DNA of 64,000 bases from an uncultured Lachnospiraceae bacterium (GCA_949840915.1 CATKXY010000013.1:1-64000), one strand, 5' to 3'. Numbered from the stretch's first letter, positions 18,529 to 28,135 are shown. A program made the numbers and translations. Notes: generated by a model not told the origin, from the sequence alone.

Positions 18529-18575
18529 AACCAATGTTGTAATTCATTTCGTTTTGGTTCTGTGCATTTATATCT

Positions 18576-18647
<72 letters not shown>

Positions 18648-18727
18648 CTCGATATCATAGATTGCGGTGATGTCGAAAGAATTAGTTCATACCTTCGTGT
18701 GCAGGCAATGCGCCTGTTACACAACAT

Positions 18728-18798
18728 GCGGGTGTAGTTCAATGGTAGAACACCAGCCTTCCAAGCTGGATACGTGGGTTCGATTCCCATCACCCGCT
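18728..18798 (+). tRNA. tRNA-Gly (anticodon TCC)
   Basis: A 71-nt cloverleaf. The acceptor arms are GCGGGTG and CACCCGC with discriminator T. The anticodon stem CCAGC/GCTGG holds loop CTTCCAA, and the T-loop is TTCGATT. CCA is not encoded. It lies 80 nt after the first tRNA-Gly and probably shares its promoter. It reads GGA and GGG codons. Confidence 0.95.
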
Positions 18799-18803
18799 TC
18801 CTT

Positions 18804-18829
18804 AGCGGGGGTTGCACCCCTGCTTTTTT
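18804..18829 (+). terminator. First tandem terminator after the tRNA-Gly genes
   Basis: AGCGGGGG pairs with CCCCTGCT (one G-U), with a short TTGCA loop and a T6 tail. Confidence 0.85.
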
Positions 18830-18851
18830 GTGGGGATGTATCTGTTTTTTT

Positions 18852-18877
18852 AGCGGGGATTGCGTCCCCGCTTTTTT
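18852..18877 (+). terminator. Second tandem terminator after the tRNA-Gly genes
   Basis: AGCGGGGA and TCCCCGCT form a perfect 8-bp stem with loop TTGCG and a T6 tail. Its sequence is similar to the first terminator, which suggests local duplication. Confidence 0.88.
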
Positions 18878-18918
18878 GATAAGATGATTTATAAAGTGGT
18901 ATAATACAAACGAAAGGA

Positions 18919-19659
18919 ATGGGGACTGTCTCTATGGCGAAAAAAGTAAGAATTACCGTATTCATCTGTCTGGTTCTGGTATTAGGGATCTCCACAGCTC
19001 TTTTGGCTTATCTGCACTTTTTTGCATCAGGCGACAGAGATCTTTCCGGGGAGTGGACGGCAGATCTGGACATGACAGAGCAGGCGGCAGTGGCAGCTTT
19101 TGTGTGGCTGCAGGATATAGAGGCTGTAACAATCTCTCTTGAGGATATGGAATCCTATCTGGGGGATTTAACGGTCCGGATCGATTTGACTATGGACCGG
19201 ACTTCCCGTTTTGAGGGAAATTTTCGCTGTAATATACAGGCGGACAGCTATGCCGCCTGTAACCAGGCGGCGTATGAGGCATTTGCCACAGCCTTCCGGG
19301 AGCTATTGGGAGAGAGGCTTCGCATGGCAGGTTATGAGGACGGCACGGATCAGGAAGCCGTAGAGGCGCTTGTAGCGGAGACTTTCGGGATGTCCACTGT
19401 CTCGTATCTGATGTCCTGCGGTCCCGCCCTGCTGCCTCCGCTTGAAGACTTACAGGCGCAATATGACGGCAGCGGCACCTTTGAAGCCGCCGAAGGCATT
19501 CTGATCAGACAGTTTGACGGTGACGGGATAAGCGTCACAAGACAGGAGCGTTATATCAAGAAGGATTTTGAACTGATACTGTTGGGGGAAATAGAAACTG
19601 CACCCCCCGGTCCGGATCAATATCCAATGGTATACACTTTAAGCGAATCAGACAATTAA
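18919..19659 (+). CDS. Secreted/membrane-anchored protein of unknown function
   Basis: The 246-residue protein has one N-terminal hydrophobic segment (VRITVFICLVLVLGISTALL), either a signal anchor or an uncleaved signal. An extracytoplasmic domain follows that starts GEWTADLDMTEQAAVAAFVWL. I do not recognise the family. The style (xGxWxxxxDxT, then long helices and a C-terminal strand region) resembles small lipoproteins of gut Firmicutes, but there is no lipobox. GAAAGGA is almost adjacent to ATG 18919, so ATG 18934 is an equally possible start. The gene sits directly upstream of a DD-carboxypeptidase gene (31 nt gap to the preferred start), hinting at a cell-envelope context. Confidence 0.65.
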   Translation: MGTVSMAKKVRITVFICLVLVLGISTALLAYLHFFASGDRDLSGEWTADLDMTEQAAVAAFVWLQDIEAVTISLEDMESYLGDLTVRIDLTMDRTSRFEGNFRCNIQADSYAACNQAAYEAFATAFRELLGERLRMAGYEDGTDQEAVEALVAETFGMSTVSYLMSCGPALLPPLEDLQAQYDGSGTFEAAEGILIRQFDGDGISVTRQERYIKKDFELILLGEIETAPPGPDQYPMVYTLSESDN

Positions 19660-19690
19660 CCGATTTATGGGGTTTGGAGCAGGAGATACG

Positions 19691-21142
19691 ATGAAAATCA
19701 GTTCAAAAAAAACAGGCGCTTTTATATTATCCATACTCTTGGTGTGTTCTTTTCTGCCTGCGGGGGCATCCGCAAACTTTGAGATTGTGGGAAGCTGCCA
19801 GGTGCAGGCAGATGCCGGAGCCGCAGAAAACGTCAAGGTTCTGCACTATGATTATGCCAACAATTCTTATCTGTCTCTGCGGGATGTGGCGATGATACTG
19901 AACGGTACCGATAAATCCTTTTCTCTTGTCATTAACAAAAACTCCGTCTCCCTGACCTTGGGGGAGGACTATACGCCTGTAGGAGTGGAGAATGCCCTTT
20001 GGGAAGATGAGGAGAATCCGGATGTTTCCCTGCGGAGAAACGAATTCAAGGTAGACGGACAGAAGCTGTTTTATTATACAATGATCTTGAGACTGCCCTC
20101 CGGCGATTATGATTGTTTTATCATGGCCGCAGATTTAGGCATGCTTCTGGATGTGGACATCACTGTCTCCGGTCCGGGCTCTCTGCAGATCCATACGCAG
20201 GAACCGTTCTGTGTATCTCCTGCGGTTTTGGAGCAGGCAGGTTATTTTGGAGGAGTCAACAGTGTACTTGCGGGAGATGCCGTCACCGGTGAAATTTATT
20301 ATCGGTATCAGTCGGATACGGCTTATCCCATAGCCAGCACTTCCAAGCTTATGACCTATCTTCTGACGATGGATGCAGTCATGGCGGGACAGCTTACTTT
20401 TGAGCAGTCTGTCACGATATCTGAGGCGGCAGAATTGCTGGCCGACTCGGATGACGGTGTGCTGCCCCTGAAAGCCGGTGAGGAAATCACCGTGCAGGAT
20501 CTCCTGATTGGTCTCCTTCTGCCATCCAGCAACGAGTGTGCGCTTTGTCTTTCCGAAGCGGTCGCCGGTTCGGAGGAAGCCTTTGTGCAGCTGATGAATC
20601 AAAAGGCGCAGGAGCTGGGACTTACCCAGGCAGTCTTTTTCAACAGCCATGGCCTGCCCCGGTACATGGAAGCGCCCATTCCTTCAAAGCGCCAGAACAG
20701 CATGAGTGCAGAGGATATGTTTCGGCTCTCCTCTTATATTTTAAAGGTATATCCTCAGATCAAGGACATCACATCCCAAAAAGATGCCGTCCTGCAATCG
20801 CTGGATATTGAGGTGCGCAACAGTAATCCTCTGCTGCACAATATGTCCGAGGCCACGGGCCTGAAAACCGGAACTACCAATAAAGCCGGAGCCTGTCTGG
20901 TCACATCTCTGGCGGCGGACGACGGGATTACGGAGCATGATCTGATCGTCGTTGTATTCGGCGCGGAGGATTCCATAGAGAGAGGACGGGTATCGGGAAT
21001 ACTGGCCAGATATGCCCTGCATACCTTCTATGAGGATCAGGAAGATCCGGAATCCGGATCTTCTGCCCAGGTTGTCCGGCCTCTGCCCGTACACGCCGGG
21101 GCAGCTGTAGACCGCATCGTAAGAAGTGCATTAAAACGCTGA
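19691..21142 (+). CDS. D-alanyl-D-alanine carboxypeptidase (S11, low-molecular-weight PBP)
   Basis: The enzyme trims the terminal D-alanine of peptidoglycan stem peptides outside the membrane. ATG 19691 is chosen because GGAG lies before it and the protein then begins with a clean signal peptide (MKISSKKTGAFILSILLVC...). An N-terminal copper-amine-oxidase-like stalk domain (YLSLRDVAMILNGT) precedes the transpeptidase-fold domain. Active-site motifs are SxxK at S216-K219 (STSK), SSN in LLPSSNECAL, and KTG in LKTGTTNKAG. It follows an unknown secreted protein and converges on the gerA-type gene with only 9 nt between the stops. No obvious C-terminal amphipathic anchor is seen. Confidence 0.92.
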   Translation: MKISSKKTGAFILSILLVCSFLPAGASANFEIVGSCQVQADAGAAENVKVLHYDYANNSYLSLRDVAMILNGTDKSFSLVINKNSVSLTLGEDYTPVGVENALWEDEENPDVSLRRNEFKVDGQKLFYYTMILRLPSGDYDCFIMAADLGMLLDVDITVSGPGSLQIHTQEPFCVSPAVLEQAGYFGGVNSVLAGDAVTGEIYYRYQSDTAYPIASTSKLMTYLLTMDAVMAGQLTFEQSVTISEAAELLADSDDGVLPLKAGEEITVQDLLIGLLLPSSNECALCLSEAVAGSEEAFVQLMNQKAQELGLTQAVFFNSHGLPRYMEAPIPSKRQNSMSAEDMFRLSSYILKVYPQIKDITSQKDAVLQSLDIEVRNSNPLLHNMSEATGLKTGTTNKAGACLVTSLAADDGITEHDLIVVVFGAEDSIERGRVSGILARYALHTFYEDQEDPESGSSAQVVRPLPVHAGAAVDRIVRSALKR

Positions 21143-21151
21143 AGCAGAAAT

Positions 21152-22630
21152 CTATTCCGAAGGATGAACCGGACCCCGGTCCCAGACTTTGCTGGGCTGT
21201 GCGCTGTAAGTGGGACGGCGCAGCAACAGAGTCCTGAGAGCCTTGCCGTTCCAGGGGTACAACGGCCAGAAATAGCTCATGCCGCCGAAGGTAGGCGTGG
21301 TGAGAACGGAAATAAACAGCAGAAGCATGCTGATTCCAAATCCCCATACACCGCCTATGGCAGTGGCTGCCAGGAGAAAGATGCGATACACGCGCAGAGC
21401 ATCCGCAAACTCCAGACTGGAGATGGACAGAGAAGCCAGGAGTGTCACCGCGCCGTAAAACAGGACTTCTGTGGAAGCCCAGTTCAGACTCACGGCGATG
21501 TCTCCGATCAAAAGTCCGCCCACGATGGCCAGGGAACCGGAGAACCGCCCGGAGCTCAGTGAGGCAGCATATTTAAACAGGTCTAAAATAAACTCCACGG
21601 CCAGCACATAAAAGGTCATTTGTACCGGCCCCGGGGAATCTGTGGACAGAAGCTGCCACTGTGCCGCCAGCTGTGGATAACGGGTGGTGATCAGCAGAAA
21701 CAGCGGCATGAGAAAAAGGCTCACAGGAATACAGGCCAGACGCACCAGCCGAAAATAGCTGCCCACCAGAGGAGTTTTATAATAATCCTCCGCGCACTGG
21801 GTGAACTGAAAAATGGTACAGGGCAGTATCATCACCAGCGGAGAGTTGTCCACCAGCAGCAGGATATGCCCTTCCATCAGGTAACTGCAGGCCACGTCAG
21901 GACGTTCCGTATACTGTACGGCGGGCAGAGGATTCCAGCATCTGTGAGGCACTAACAGCTCTTCCAGACTCTTGCTTCCCATAGTCAGCGAGGTGATCTG
22001 AAGACTGTCCAGCTTGTGATTCAGGGCGTTGAGCAGCTCTTTATTTACACTGCCGCCCAGATAGGCCACAGCCACGTCCGTGCGGCTTGCGCTGCCCAGA
22101 GAGTGCATGGCGAAGGTAAGCTCCGGTGAGCGCACACGCCGCCGTATCAGATTGGCATTAAACAGCAATGTCTCCACAAAACCGTCCCTTGCGCCCTTGG
22201 TGATGCGCTCGGCATCCGGCTCCGCCACCCCCCGCGTCGGGTAAGTGCGGGCGTCAATGACAAGAGCCTGATCAAACCCCTCCACAAATAACAGCGAAGG
22301 ACCGCTCAAAAGACTTTTGATCAGTTTATCCCAGTCCGCCTCCGCCTCTACCTGCGCAAAACCGATCTTGGCGTTCATAAAAGCTATCAGATTTTCAATC
22401 TGCCCGTCTCTGGTAAAGAGAGGATTTTGCAGGTCGGAAAATATCTGCTGCAGCACCTCTGTTTTGCAGAATCCGTTGACACCTATCCAATAGGCAGGCG
22501 TCTCCCCCAGAAAGAGATCGCGTGTGACGAGATCAAAGCTGACGTCAACAGGCAGAAGTCTGTGCAGAACACTAATATTTTCGGACAAATTAGTGGATAA
22601 TGTCAAAGGGAGCTCCTCCATTTCAAACAA
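21152..22630 (-). CDS. GerA-family spore germination protein (GerAA/SpoVAF-like)
   Basis: The 492-residue protein has the GerA layout: a soluble N-terminal half of about 270 residues, then about five hydrophobic helices. Typical segments are SLLFVEGFDQALVIDAR, SPEGTxx-like EPDAERITKGARDGFVETL, NANLIRRRVRSPEL, the EGHILLLVDNSPLVMILP bridge, and the closing FGGMSYFWPLYPWNG. GerA A-subunits sense germinants in the inner spore membrane, and SpoVAF is the stand-alone paralogue that supports them. No B or C subunit gene is nearby, which favours an orphan A-subunit or SpoVAF-like role. It implies a spore-forming host. Expression in the forespore (sigma-G) is expected from the family but was not verified by a promoter motif. 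Confidence 0.88.
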   Translation of the reverse strand: MFEMEELPLTLSTNLSENISVLHRLLPVDVSFDLVTRDLFLGETPAYWIGVNGFCKTEVLQQIFSDLQNPLFTRDGQIENLIAFMNAKIGFAQVEAEADWDKLIKSLLSGPSLLFVEGFDQALVIDARTYPTRGVAEPDAERITKGARDGFVETLLFNANLIRRRVRSPELTFAMHSLGSASRTDVAVAYLGGSVNKELLNALNHKLDSLQITSLTMGSKSLEELLVPHRCWNPLPAVQYTERPDVACSYLMEGHILLLVDNSPLVMILPCTIFQFTQCAEDYYKTPLVGSYFRLVRLACIPVSLFLMPLFLLITTRYPQLAAQWQLLSTDSPGPVQMTFYVLAVEFILDLFKYAASLSSGRFSGSLAIVGGLLIGDIAVSLNWASTEVLFYGAVTLLASLSISSLEFADALRVYRIFLLAATAIGGVWGFGISMLLLFISVLTTPTFGGMSYFWPLYPWNGKALRTLLLRRPTYSAQPSKVWDRGPVHPSE

Positions 22631-22740
22631 AATTATTCAGTCTTATGACGGCTAATTCATTACGTTTAGTTTTTCCGAAAAGACAAACTCTATTCCTTTT
22701 TTGGAGGGGCCGTGATATGATAAAAAGCGGAGGTGCAGTG

Positions 22741-23304
22741 ATGATGACAGAAGAAATGACAATGATTGGCGAGGAAGCGTATAGAGCCGCAAAAGAAATT
22801 TTGGAGATTGCCCGTCCGGAGCGGGGGCAGTTGATGGTGGTGGGATGTTCTACCAGCGAGGTAGGAGGCGCAGGTATCGGGACCTTCTCCAGCCCGGAGG
22901 TGGCAGAGGTGGTTTTTGGCGGTATCTATCAGGCCACTCAGGAGGCGGGTGTCTATCTGGCGGCGCAGTGCTGTGAGCATTTGAATCGTGCTCTGATCAT
23001 AGAAAAAGAGGCCGCACAATTATACGGCCTCGAGATCGTTAATGTCATGCCCCAGCCCAAGGCGGGCGGTTCCTTTGCCACGGCGGCTTTTAAGGCATTT
23101 GAGCATCCGGCGGCAGTGGAGCATATCAGGGCACATGTGGGTATGGATATCGGCGACACCCTGATCGGTATGCATCTGCGGGATGTGGCGGTTCCGGTGC
23201 GCATCCGCACCCGTCAGATCGGGGATGCCCATGTAGTCTGTGCCCGCACCAGAGCAAAATATATCGGCGGCTGCAGGGCAGCCTACGATGAGAATATTGA
23301 ATAA
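22741..23304 (+). CDS. TIGR01440 family protein (DUF436, YwlG-like)
   Basis: The 187-residue cytosolic protein matches the YwlG/DUF436 family, whose molecular role is not established. Landmarks are VVGCSTSEVGG near residue 30, AAQCCEHLNRALIIE, NVMPQPKAGGSFAT, DIGDTLIGMHLRDVAVPVR and the ending RAKYIGGCRA. The start at 22741 has GGAGGT 6 nt upstream and gives the usual family length. The frame stays open further upstream into the divergent gerA-type gene, but that part is non-conserved. The 110-nt gap to gerA holds divergent promoters not clearly resolved by eye. It converges on murG. Confidence 0.88.
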   Translation: MMTEEMTMIGEEAYRAAKEILEIARPERGQLMVVGCSTSEVGGAGIGTFSSPEVAEVVFGGIYQATQEAGVYLAAQCCEHLNRALIIEKEAAQLYGLEIVNVMPQPKAGGSFATAAFKAFEHPAAVEHIRAHVGMDIGDTLIGMHLRDVAVPVRIRTRQIGDAHVVCARTRAKYIGGCRAAYDENIE

Positions 23305-23331
23305 GTCCGGTTATATGGCCCCGGTATCCGT

Positions 23332-24402
23332 TTACACTGCTGTGGCTTCCCGGATCAATTGCATGATCCTGGGTATGGAATCCATCTGGCTGCTGCCGCT
23401 CATGGTCCTGGTATAGCCCGACCTGTCGGCGTATAATTCATGTACCTTCTCAACCAGCAGGCGCGTGGTCAGATCGTCCTCGTTGATAACGATGGAAAAA
23501 CCCTGTGACTCGAAGGACGCGGCGTTTAAGAGCTGGTCGCCCCGGCTGCTGGCGGCGGGAAGGGGAATGAGAATATTGGGTTTTTTCAGTGCCAGAAGTT
23601 CACAGATGGCATTGGCTCCCGCCCGGGAGATGACAAGATCGGCCATGGCGAACAGATCCTTAAGCTCTGTCTTGATGTATTCAAACTGCTTATAGCCGGG
23701 AGTGCTCAGGAAGAGATTGTCGATTTTCCCTTTTCCGCACAGATGTACCACCTGAAAGTCTTCAAGCAGCGCGGGGAGAGCGTCGCGGACGGCTTTGTTC
23801 ACATTGGCGGCGCCAAGGCTCCCGCCGATGACCATAATGACAGGTTTGTTGGCGGTAAAGCCGCACATATCCAGGCCGGCCAGCTTATTTCCTTGTGTCA
23901 GCTCGCTCCGAATGGGTGATCCGGTGAGGACAGCTTTGCCCTCAGGCATTTTCTCCATGGTTTCGGGGAAATTGCAGCACACCTTTGTGGCTACCGGGAT
24001 ACAGAGTCTGTTGGCCAGTCCCGGGGTCATATCGGATTCGTGGATAATGCAGGGAATGCCCAGAGACGCCGCGGCACGCACCACAGGTACGCTGACAAAG
24101 CCTCCTTTGGAGAAGACGACATCGGGCCGCTGCTTTTTTAAATACTTTCTGGCTTCTCCAAAGCCCTTGATCACGCGGAAAGGATCCGTGAGATTTTTGG
24201 GGTCCAGGTAGCGGCGGAATTTCCCGGTGGAAATACCTGTGTAGGGCACATCAAAATCACCGATCAGCTTTTTTTCGATTCCGTCATAGGAGCCCATGTA
24301 GGAAACTTCATAGCCGGCCTCCCGCAATGCGGGAAGAAGAGCGATATTGGGTGTTACATGGCCGGCAGTGCCGCCGCCGGTCAGCACGATTTTTTTCATC
24401 AT
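23332..24402 (-). CDS. murG: UDP-GlcNAc:lipid I N-acetylglucosaminyltransferase MurG
   Basis: MurG adds N-acetylglucosamine to lipid I on the inner membrane face, making lipid II for peptidoglycan. The 356-residue GT28 protein has the glycine-rich GGTAGHVTPN loop at the N-terminus, FSKGGFVSVPVVRAA, IIHESDMTPGLANR, the second-domain loop IGGSLGAANVN, and the UDP-sugar-binding region ISRAGANAICELLALKKPNILIPLP. AGGAAGG precedes the start. It stands outside a dcw cluster, as MurG paralogues of Clostridia sometimes do. The TSCPD gene lies upstream on the same strand (33-nt gap) and may share its transcript. Confidence 0.95.
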   Translation of the reverse strand: MMKKIVLTGGGTAGHVTPNIALLPALREAGYEVSYMGSYDGIEKKLIGDFDVPYTGISTGKFRRYLDPKNLTDPFRVIKGFGEARKYLKKQRPDVVFSKGGFVSVPVVRAAASLGIPCIIHESDMTPGLANRLCIPVATKVCCNFPETMEKMPEGKAVLTGSPIRSELTQGNKLAGLDMCGFTANKPVIMVIGGSLGAANVNKAVRDALPALLEDFQVVHLCGKGKIDNLFLSTPGYKQFEYIKTELKDLFAMADLVISRAGANAICELLALKKPNILIPLPAASSRGDQLLNAASFESQGFSIVINEDDLTTRLLVEKVHELYADRSGYTRTMSGSSQMDSIPRIMQLIREATAV

Positions 24403-24435
24403 GATATTACCTTCCTGTTCCAGATTTAGTATATG

Positions 24436-24672
24436 CTACAGCATACTTTCCAGTGCCTGTGCAAGCTGGTCGGGGCAGGAAGTGCTTTTGCTGCCGCAGC
24501 GGATGCCTTTTAAGCGGCTGATGGCCTCCTGTGGAGTCATTCCTTTCACCAGAGCGCTGATGCCCTGCAGGTTGCCGTTGCAGCCGTTAGTAAATTTCAC
24601 GGATTCAATCACCCCGTCTGCCAGTTCAATGTCAATCGCGGTAGAACAGGTTCCCTTTGTCTGATATCTCAT
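24436..24672 (-). CDS. TIGR03905 TSCPD domain protein
   Basis: A small protein of 78 residues starting at ATG 24672, with GGAGG 5 nt upstream; a TTG start four codons earlier is less likely. It carries TCSTAIDIEL...FTNGCNGNLQGISALVKGM and the signature TSCPDQLAQAL close to the C-terminus. The TSCPD domain also occurs at the C-terminus of class II ribonucleotide reductases, where cysteines are thought to help in reduction or metal binding. The stand-alone form has no proven role. Conserved cysteines and the acidic N-terminus suggest a metal- or nucleotide-linked helper. Confidence 0.85.
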   Translation of the reverse strand: MRYQTKGTCSTAIDIELADGVIESVKFTNGCNGNLQGISALVKGMTPQEAISRLKGIRCGSKSTSCPDQLAQALESML

Positions 24673-24889
24673 AGTATCCTCCAATTAATACAAATCATTA
24701 AAAATTATTATAGCAGATTTTTCCTGTCTCTGCAATGTCGCGAGACGAACGGATGGGAGTAAAAAGGGACTTTTGTCGGAAAAAACGGGAAAAAAACGAT
24801 GGGTTTTCGTTCATAAACCGGACAATATACGATATAATTTCTTTGATGCCTGAAAATAGTTTCAAAACATTGGAAAGAGGGGAATGCAT

Positions 24890-25705
24890 ATGTTTCAGAT
24901 TTTTCGGGAAGAACCTTTGATAACCGCGGCTATTCTGGGGTTTATGGCGATAAGTATTTTTGTGAGAGTGCTGTTGGGATTTCTGTATCAGAAGATGATC
25001 TGGGAGACGGACAATATGGCTACCACGGAGAACCGGCTGCTCAGGCAGTGCAAGCTGAAATTTGCCAACTGCTATCAGCTCAACAACGGAGTGGCAAATA
25101 CACCTATTTTTGTGGACAAGTTTCTGAATAAGCTGGCGCTGGGGCCTCTGTCCTTCGGGACAATGTATCATCTGTCCGGGCAGAGTATGCTGCTCTCGGT
25201 GATCATTGCGGGGGCGGGGGTGTGCAAAGCCATTATGAAGGGCCGGTCCCTGGGAGAGATACTTCCCTATTACATAGTGAGCTTTCTGGGTCTGTACCTG
25301 TATTTTTCTGTGTCAACCGTGGTGGATGTGAAGGATAAGCGAAGGGTGTTGAAGGTGAATCTGGTGGATTATCTGGAAAATCATCTCTCCGCACGCATGG
25401 AGGTGACGGAAAACGATATGGAAATGCTCTTTGGTGAGACCATGCCTGCCAGAGAGCGGAATATGCGGCTTGCGGCGGTGGATAGAGGAAGCAGACGGGG
25501 CAGACGCACGGTGGAACTGATGCCTATAGGCAGCCGGGATACCGTGGAAGCAGAGCGAAAGGCCCTGACGGCGGATGTGACGGCAGCCCGGGAGGGAGAG
25601 ACGGATCCCGTCAAGGCAGCATCGAATATACAGACCTCGGAGGCTCTGGATGCCTTTCATATTACCGATGAGGAGCTGGAGGCTCTGATTAAGGAATTTT
25701 GCTGA
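24890..25705 (+). CDS. Membrane protein of unknown function
   Basis: The protein of about 271 residues is not assigned to a family I recognise. It has an N-terminal transmembrane helix, a middle region with two further helices around residues 100-140 (SMLLSVIIAGAGVCKAI and YYIVSFLGLYLYFSVSTVV), and a long charged cytosolic C-terminal tail ending in a helix-rich acidic stretch (DAFHITDEELEALIKEFC). ATG 24890 is preferred since GAGGGG sits 7 nt upstream; ATG 24884 is too close. A -10 box TATAAT at about 24834 and the 213-nt A+T-rich leader suggest its own promoter. The tail could be a regulatory or partner-binding arm. Confidence 0.7.
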   Translation: MFQIFREEPLITAAILGFMAISIFVRVLLGFLYQKMIWETDNMATTENRLLRQCKLKFANCYQLNNGVANTPIFVDKFLNKLALGPLSFGTMYHLSGQSMLLSVIIAGAGVCKAIMKGRSLGEILPYYIVSFLGLYLYFSVSTVVDVKDKRRVLKVNLVDYLENHLSARMEVTENDMEMLFGETMPARERNMRLAAVDRGSRRGRRTVELMPIGSRDTVEAERKALTADVTAAREGETDPVKAASNIQTSEALDAFHITDEELEALIKEFC

Positions 25706-25784
25706 TAAAATAGATACAACGGCTTGAATTTATGGTGCAGTTTTGCTAAACTTAAGGGAAGAAAAAATGAAAAGGAGCAGGGCT

Positions 25785-27134
25785 ATGAGCAAACAGGTTA
25801 CATTTGATTATTCCAAGACAGGTTCTTTTATCTCCGCAGAGGAGATCGGCTACATGGAAAAGCTGACTTTGGATGCAAAGGATGTGTTGTTGTCCCGAAA
25901 CGGAGCCGGAAATGATTTTCTGGGATGGATTGATCTTCCTGTAGATTACGATAAGGAAGAGTTTGCGCGTATCAAGGAGGCTGCAAAGAAGATTCAGAAT
26001 GATTCCGAAGTTTTGCTGGTCATCGGAATCGGCGGTTCCTATCTGGGCGCAAGAGCGGCAATCGAGTTTTTGAGCCATAGCTTTTATAATGTGGTGGACA
26101 AGAGTGTGCGCAAGTCTCCCGAAGTCTATTTCTGCGGCAATTCCATCAGCTCTACCTATTTAAAACATTTGATGGATGTGGTGGGAGACAGAGATTTTTC
26201 CATTAATATGATCTCCAAGTCCGGCACTACAACGGAGCCCGCCATTGCTTTCCGTGTATTTAAGGCTAAGCTGGAAGAAAAGTACGGCAAGGAGGGCGCT
26301 GCAAAGAGAATCTATGCCACCACCGACAAGGCCAGAGGAAGCCTGAAAAATCTGGCGGATGAGGAGGGCTATGAGACCTTCGTGGTACCTGATGATGTGG
26401 GCGGGCGTTTTTCTGTTTTGACCGCAGTGGGACTTCTTCCCATCGCAGTCAGCGGCGCGGATATCGATAAGCTGATGGAGGGTGCTGCCAGCGGAAGAAA
26501 GCGCGCGCTGGAGAATGATTTCAAGAGCAATGATGCGCTGCAGTATGCGGCTCTGCGCAACATTCTGCTGCGCAAGGGCAGGAGCGTGGAGATTCTGGCA
26601 AACTATGAACCTGCGCTGCACTATGTGAGCGAGTGGTGGAAACAGCTCTACGGCGAGAGCGAGGGCAAGGATCAGAAGGGACTGCTTCCCGCCAGCGTGG
26701 ATCTGACCACGGATCTGCACTCCATGGGTCAGTTTATCCAGGACGGCGCCAGAATCATGTTTGAGACTGTGCTGAATGTGGAGACCTCCCGGGAGGAGAT
26801 TGTCATCGGCGAGGAGCCTGTGGATCTGGACGGACTGAATTATCTGGCGGGCAAAACCGTTGATTTTGTGAATAAGAGCGCCATGAACGGCACCATTTTG
26901 GCACATACGGACGGACAGGTACCCAATTTCGTGGTGAATATCCCTGAGGTAAGTGAGTTTTATCTGGGTGAGCTGTTCTACTTCTTTGAGTTTGCCTGCG
27001 GTGTCAGCGGATATCTTCTGGGTGTAAATCCGTTTAATCAGCCCGGTGTGGAGAGCTATAAAAAGAATATGTTTGCGCTCCTTGGTAAGCCCGGTTATGA
27101 AGCTCAGCGGGAAGAGCTGCTCAAGAGACTGTAA
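25785..27134 (+). CDS. pgi: Glucose-6-phosphate isomerase
   Basis: Pgi interconverts glucose-6-phosphate and fructose-6-phosphate in glycolysis. The 449-residue protein starting at ATG 25785 (AAGGAG upstream) has the usual length of the short clostridial enzymes. Motifs visible are [49 protein letters not shown], the catalytic region [18 protein letters not shown], and the C-terminal NQPGVESYK signature with the conserved lysine. It is followed after 38 nt by a 2-hydroxyacid dehydrogenase gene on the same strand. Confidence 0.96.
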   Translation: MSKQVTFDYSKTGSFISAEEIGYMEKLTLDAKDVLLSRNGAGNDFLGWIDLPVDYDKEEFARIKEAAKKIQNDSEVLLVIGIGGSYLGARAAIEFLSHSFYNVVDKSVRKSPEVYFCGNSISSTYLKHLMDVVGDRDFSINMISKSGTTTEPAIAFRVFKAKLEEKYGKEGAAKRIYATTDKARGSLKNLADEEGYETFVVPDDVGGRFSVLTAVGLLPIAVSGADIDKLMEGAASGRKRALENDFKSNDALQYAALRNILLRKGRSVEILANYEPALHYVSEWWKQLYGESEGKDQKGLLPASVDLTTDLHSMGQFIQDGARIMFETVLNVETSREEIVIGEEPVDLDGLNYLAGKTVDFVNKSAMNGTILAHTDGQVPNFVVNIPEVSEFYLGELFYFFEFACGVSGYLLGVNPFNQPGVESYKKNMFALLGKPGYEAQREELLKRL

Positions 27135-27172
27135 CGGCTGCGGCAGTCCGCGGGTTTAAATGAGGAGATTGT

Positions 27173-28135
27173 ATGAAAATTGTATTACTTGAGAGGAACA
27201 GCGCCGGCACAGATGTGCCGGTGGACTGTTTTAATGAACTGGGAGAGGTCGTCGTTTATCCCAACACCGTCACGGCGGCGGAGGTGGCGGAGCGCGCAAA
27301 GGACGCGGACGTTATCGTCTGCAACAAGGCGCCCATGCGGGAGGAATCTTTGAAGGATGTCCCCAATGTGAAGCTGATCTGCGAGCTGGCTACGGGCTAT
27401 GACAATTGTGATCTGGAGTACTGCAGGTCCAGAGGGATTCAGGTACGCAATGTAGTGGATTATTCCACGGACATGGTGGCGCAGCATACTTTTACGCTGG
27501 CACTGGCACTCTCGCAGAAATTGCCTTATTATGACAATTATGTCAAGTCTGGCGCCTATGCGGCGCAGGATCGTTTTTCCAATTTTGACCTCCCCTTTAA
27601 CGAGCTGGCGGGCAAGACCTGGGGTATTGTGGGAATGGGTAATATCGGGAGACGAGTGGCAAAGATTGCAACGGCCTTCGGATGTAAGGTCATCTTTTAT
27701 TCCGTCACGGGGAAAAGCTCCTGCGCGGAATACCCCCGGGTAGACAGGGACACGCTGCTCGCCGAGAGTGATTTTCTCTCTCTGCATTGTCCGCTGAGCG
27801 GGCTTTCCAGGAACTTCATTGACAGAGCGGCGCTGAAAAAAATGAAAAGGACTGCAATTCTGATCAATGTAGCGCGAGGACCTGTGGTGAACAATACGGA
27901 TCTCTATGAGGCCCTGACGGCGGAGGAGATTATGGCGGCGGGACTGGATGTGGTGGAGCAGGAGCCTATCACCTCAGACAATCCGCTGAGCGGATTTATG
28001 GACAGCAACCGGCTGATCATCACACCGCATCTTGCATGGGCCAGCGTGGAGGCGCGTACCCGCTGTGTCAAAGGTGTTTATGAAAATATCCGGGCATTTC
28101 AACAGGGCATCGACCAAAATGTTGTGAATCCTTGA
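27173..28135 (+). CDS. NAD-dependent D-2-hydroxyacid dehydrogenase
   Basis: The 320-residue protein is a D-isomer-specific 2-hydroxyacid dehydrogenase, closest in style to glycerate dehydrogenase/hydroxypyruvate reductase. The NAD-binding loop is GMGNIGRRVA in the middle of the chain. The catalytic Arg lies in INVARGPVV, the Glu in DVVEQEPI and the His in ITPHLAWAS. The order of substrate-binding and cofactor-binding parts is that of the family. The exact substrate (hydroxypyruvate, 2-oxoacid or phosphoglycerate) cannot be told from the sequence. It lies downstream of pgi and is likely co-transcribed. Confidence 0.9.
   Translation: MKIVLLERNSAGTDVPVDCFNELGEVVVYPNTVTAAEVAERAKDADVIVCNKAPMREESLKDVPNVKLICELATGYDNCDLEYCRSRGIQVRNVVDYSTDMVAQHTFTLALALSQKLPYYDNYVKSGAYAAQDRFSNFDLPFNELAGKTWGIVGMGNIGRRVAKIATAFGCKVIFYSVTGKSSCAEYPRVDRDTLLAESDFLSLHCPLSGLSRNFIDRAALKKMKRTAILINVARGPVVNNTDLYEALTAEEIMAAGLDVVEQEPITSDNPLSGFMDSNRLIITPHLAWASVEARTRCVKGVYENIRAFQQGIDQNVVNP

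Noticed and set aside
22600..22740. N-terminal extension of the TIGR01440 protein
   Set aside because: The frame is open but overlaps the divergent gerA-type gene start and has no family similarity. GGAGGT supports the start at 22741.
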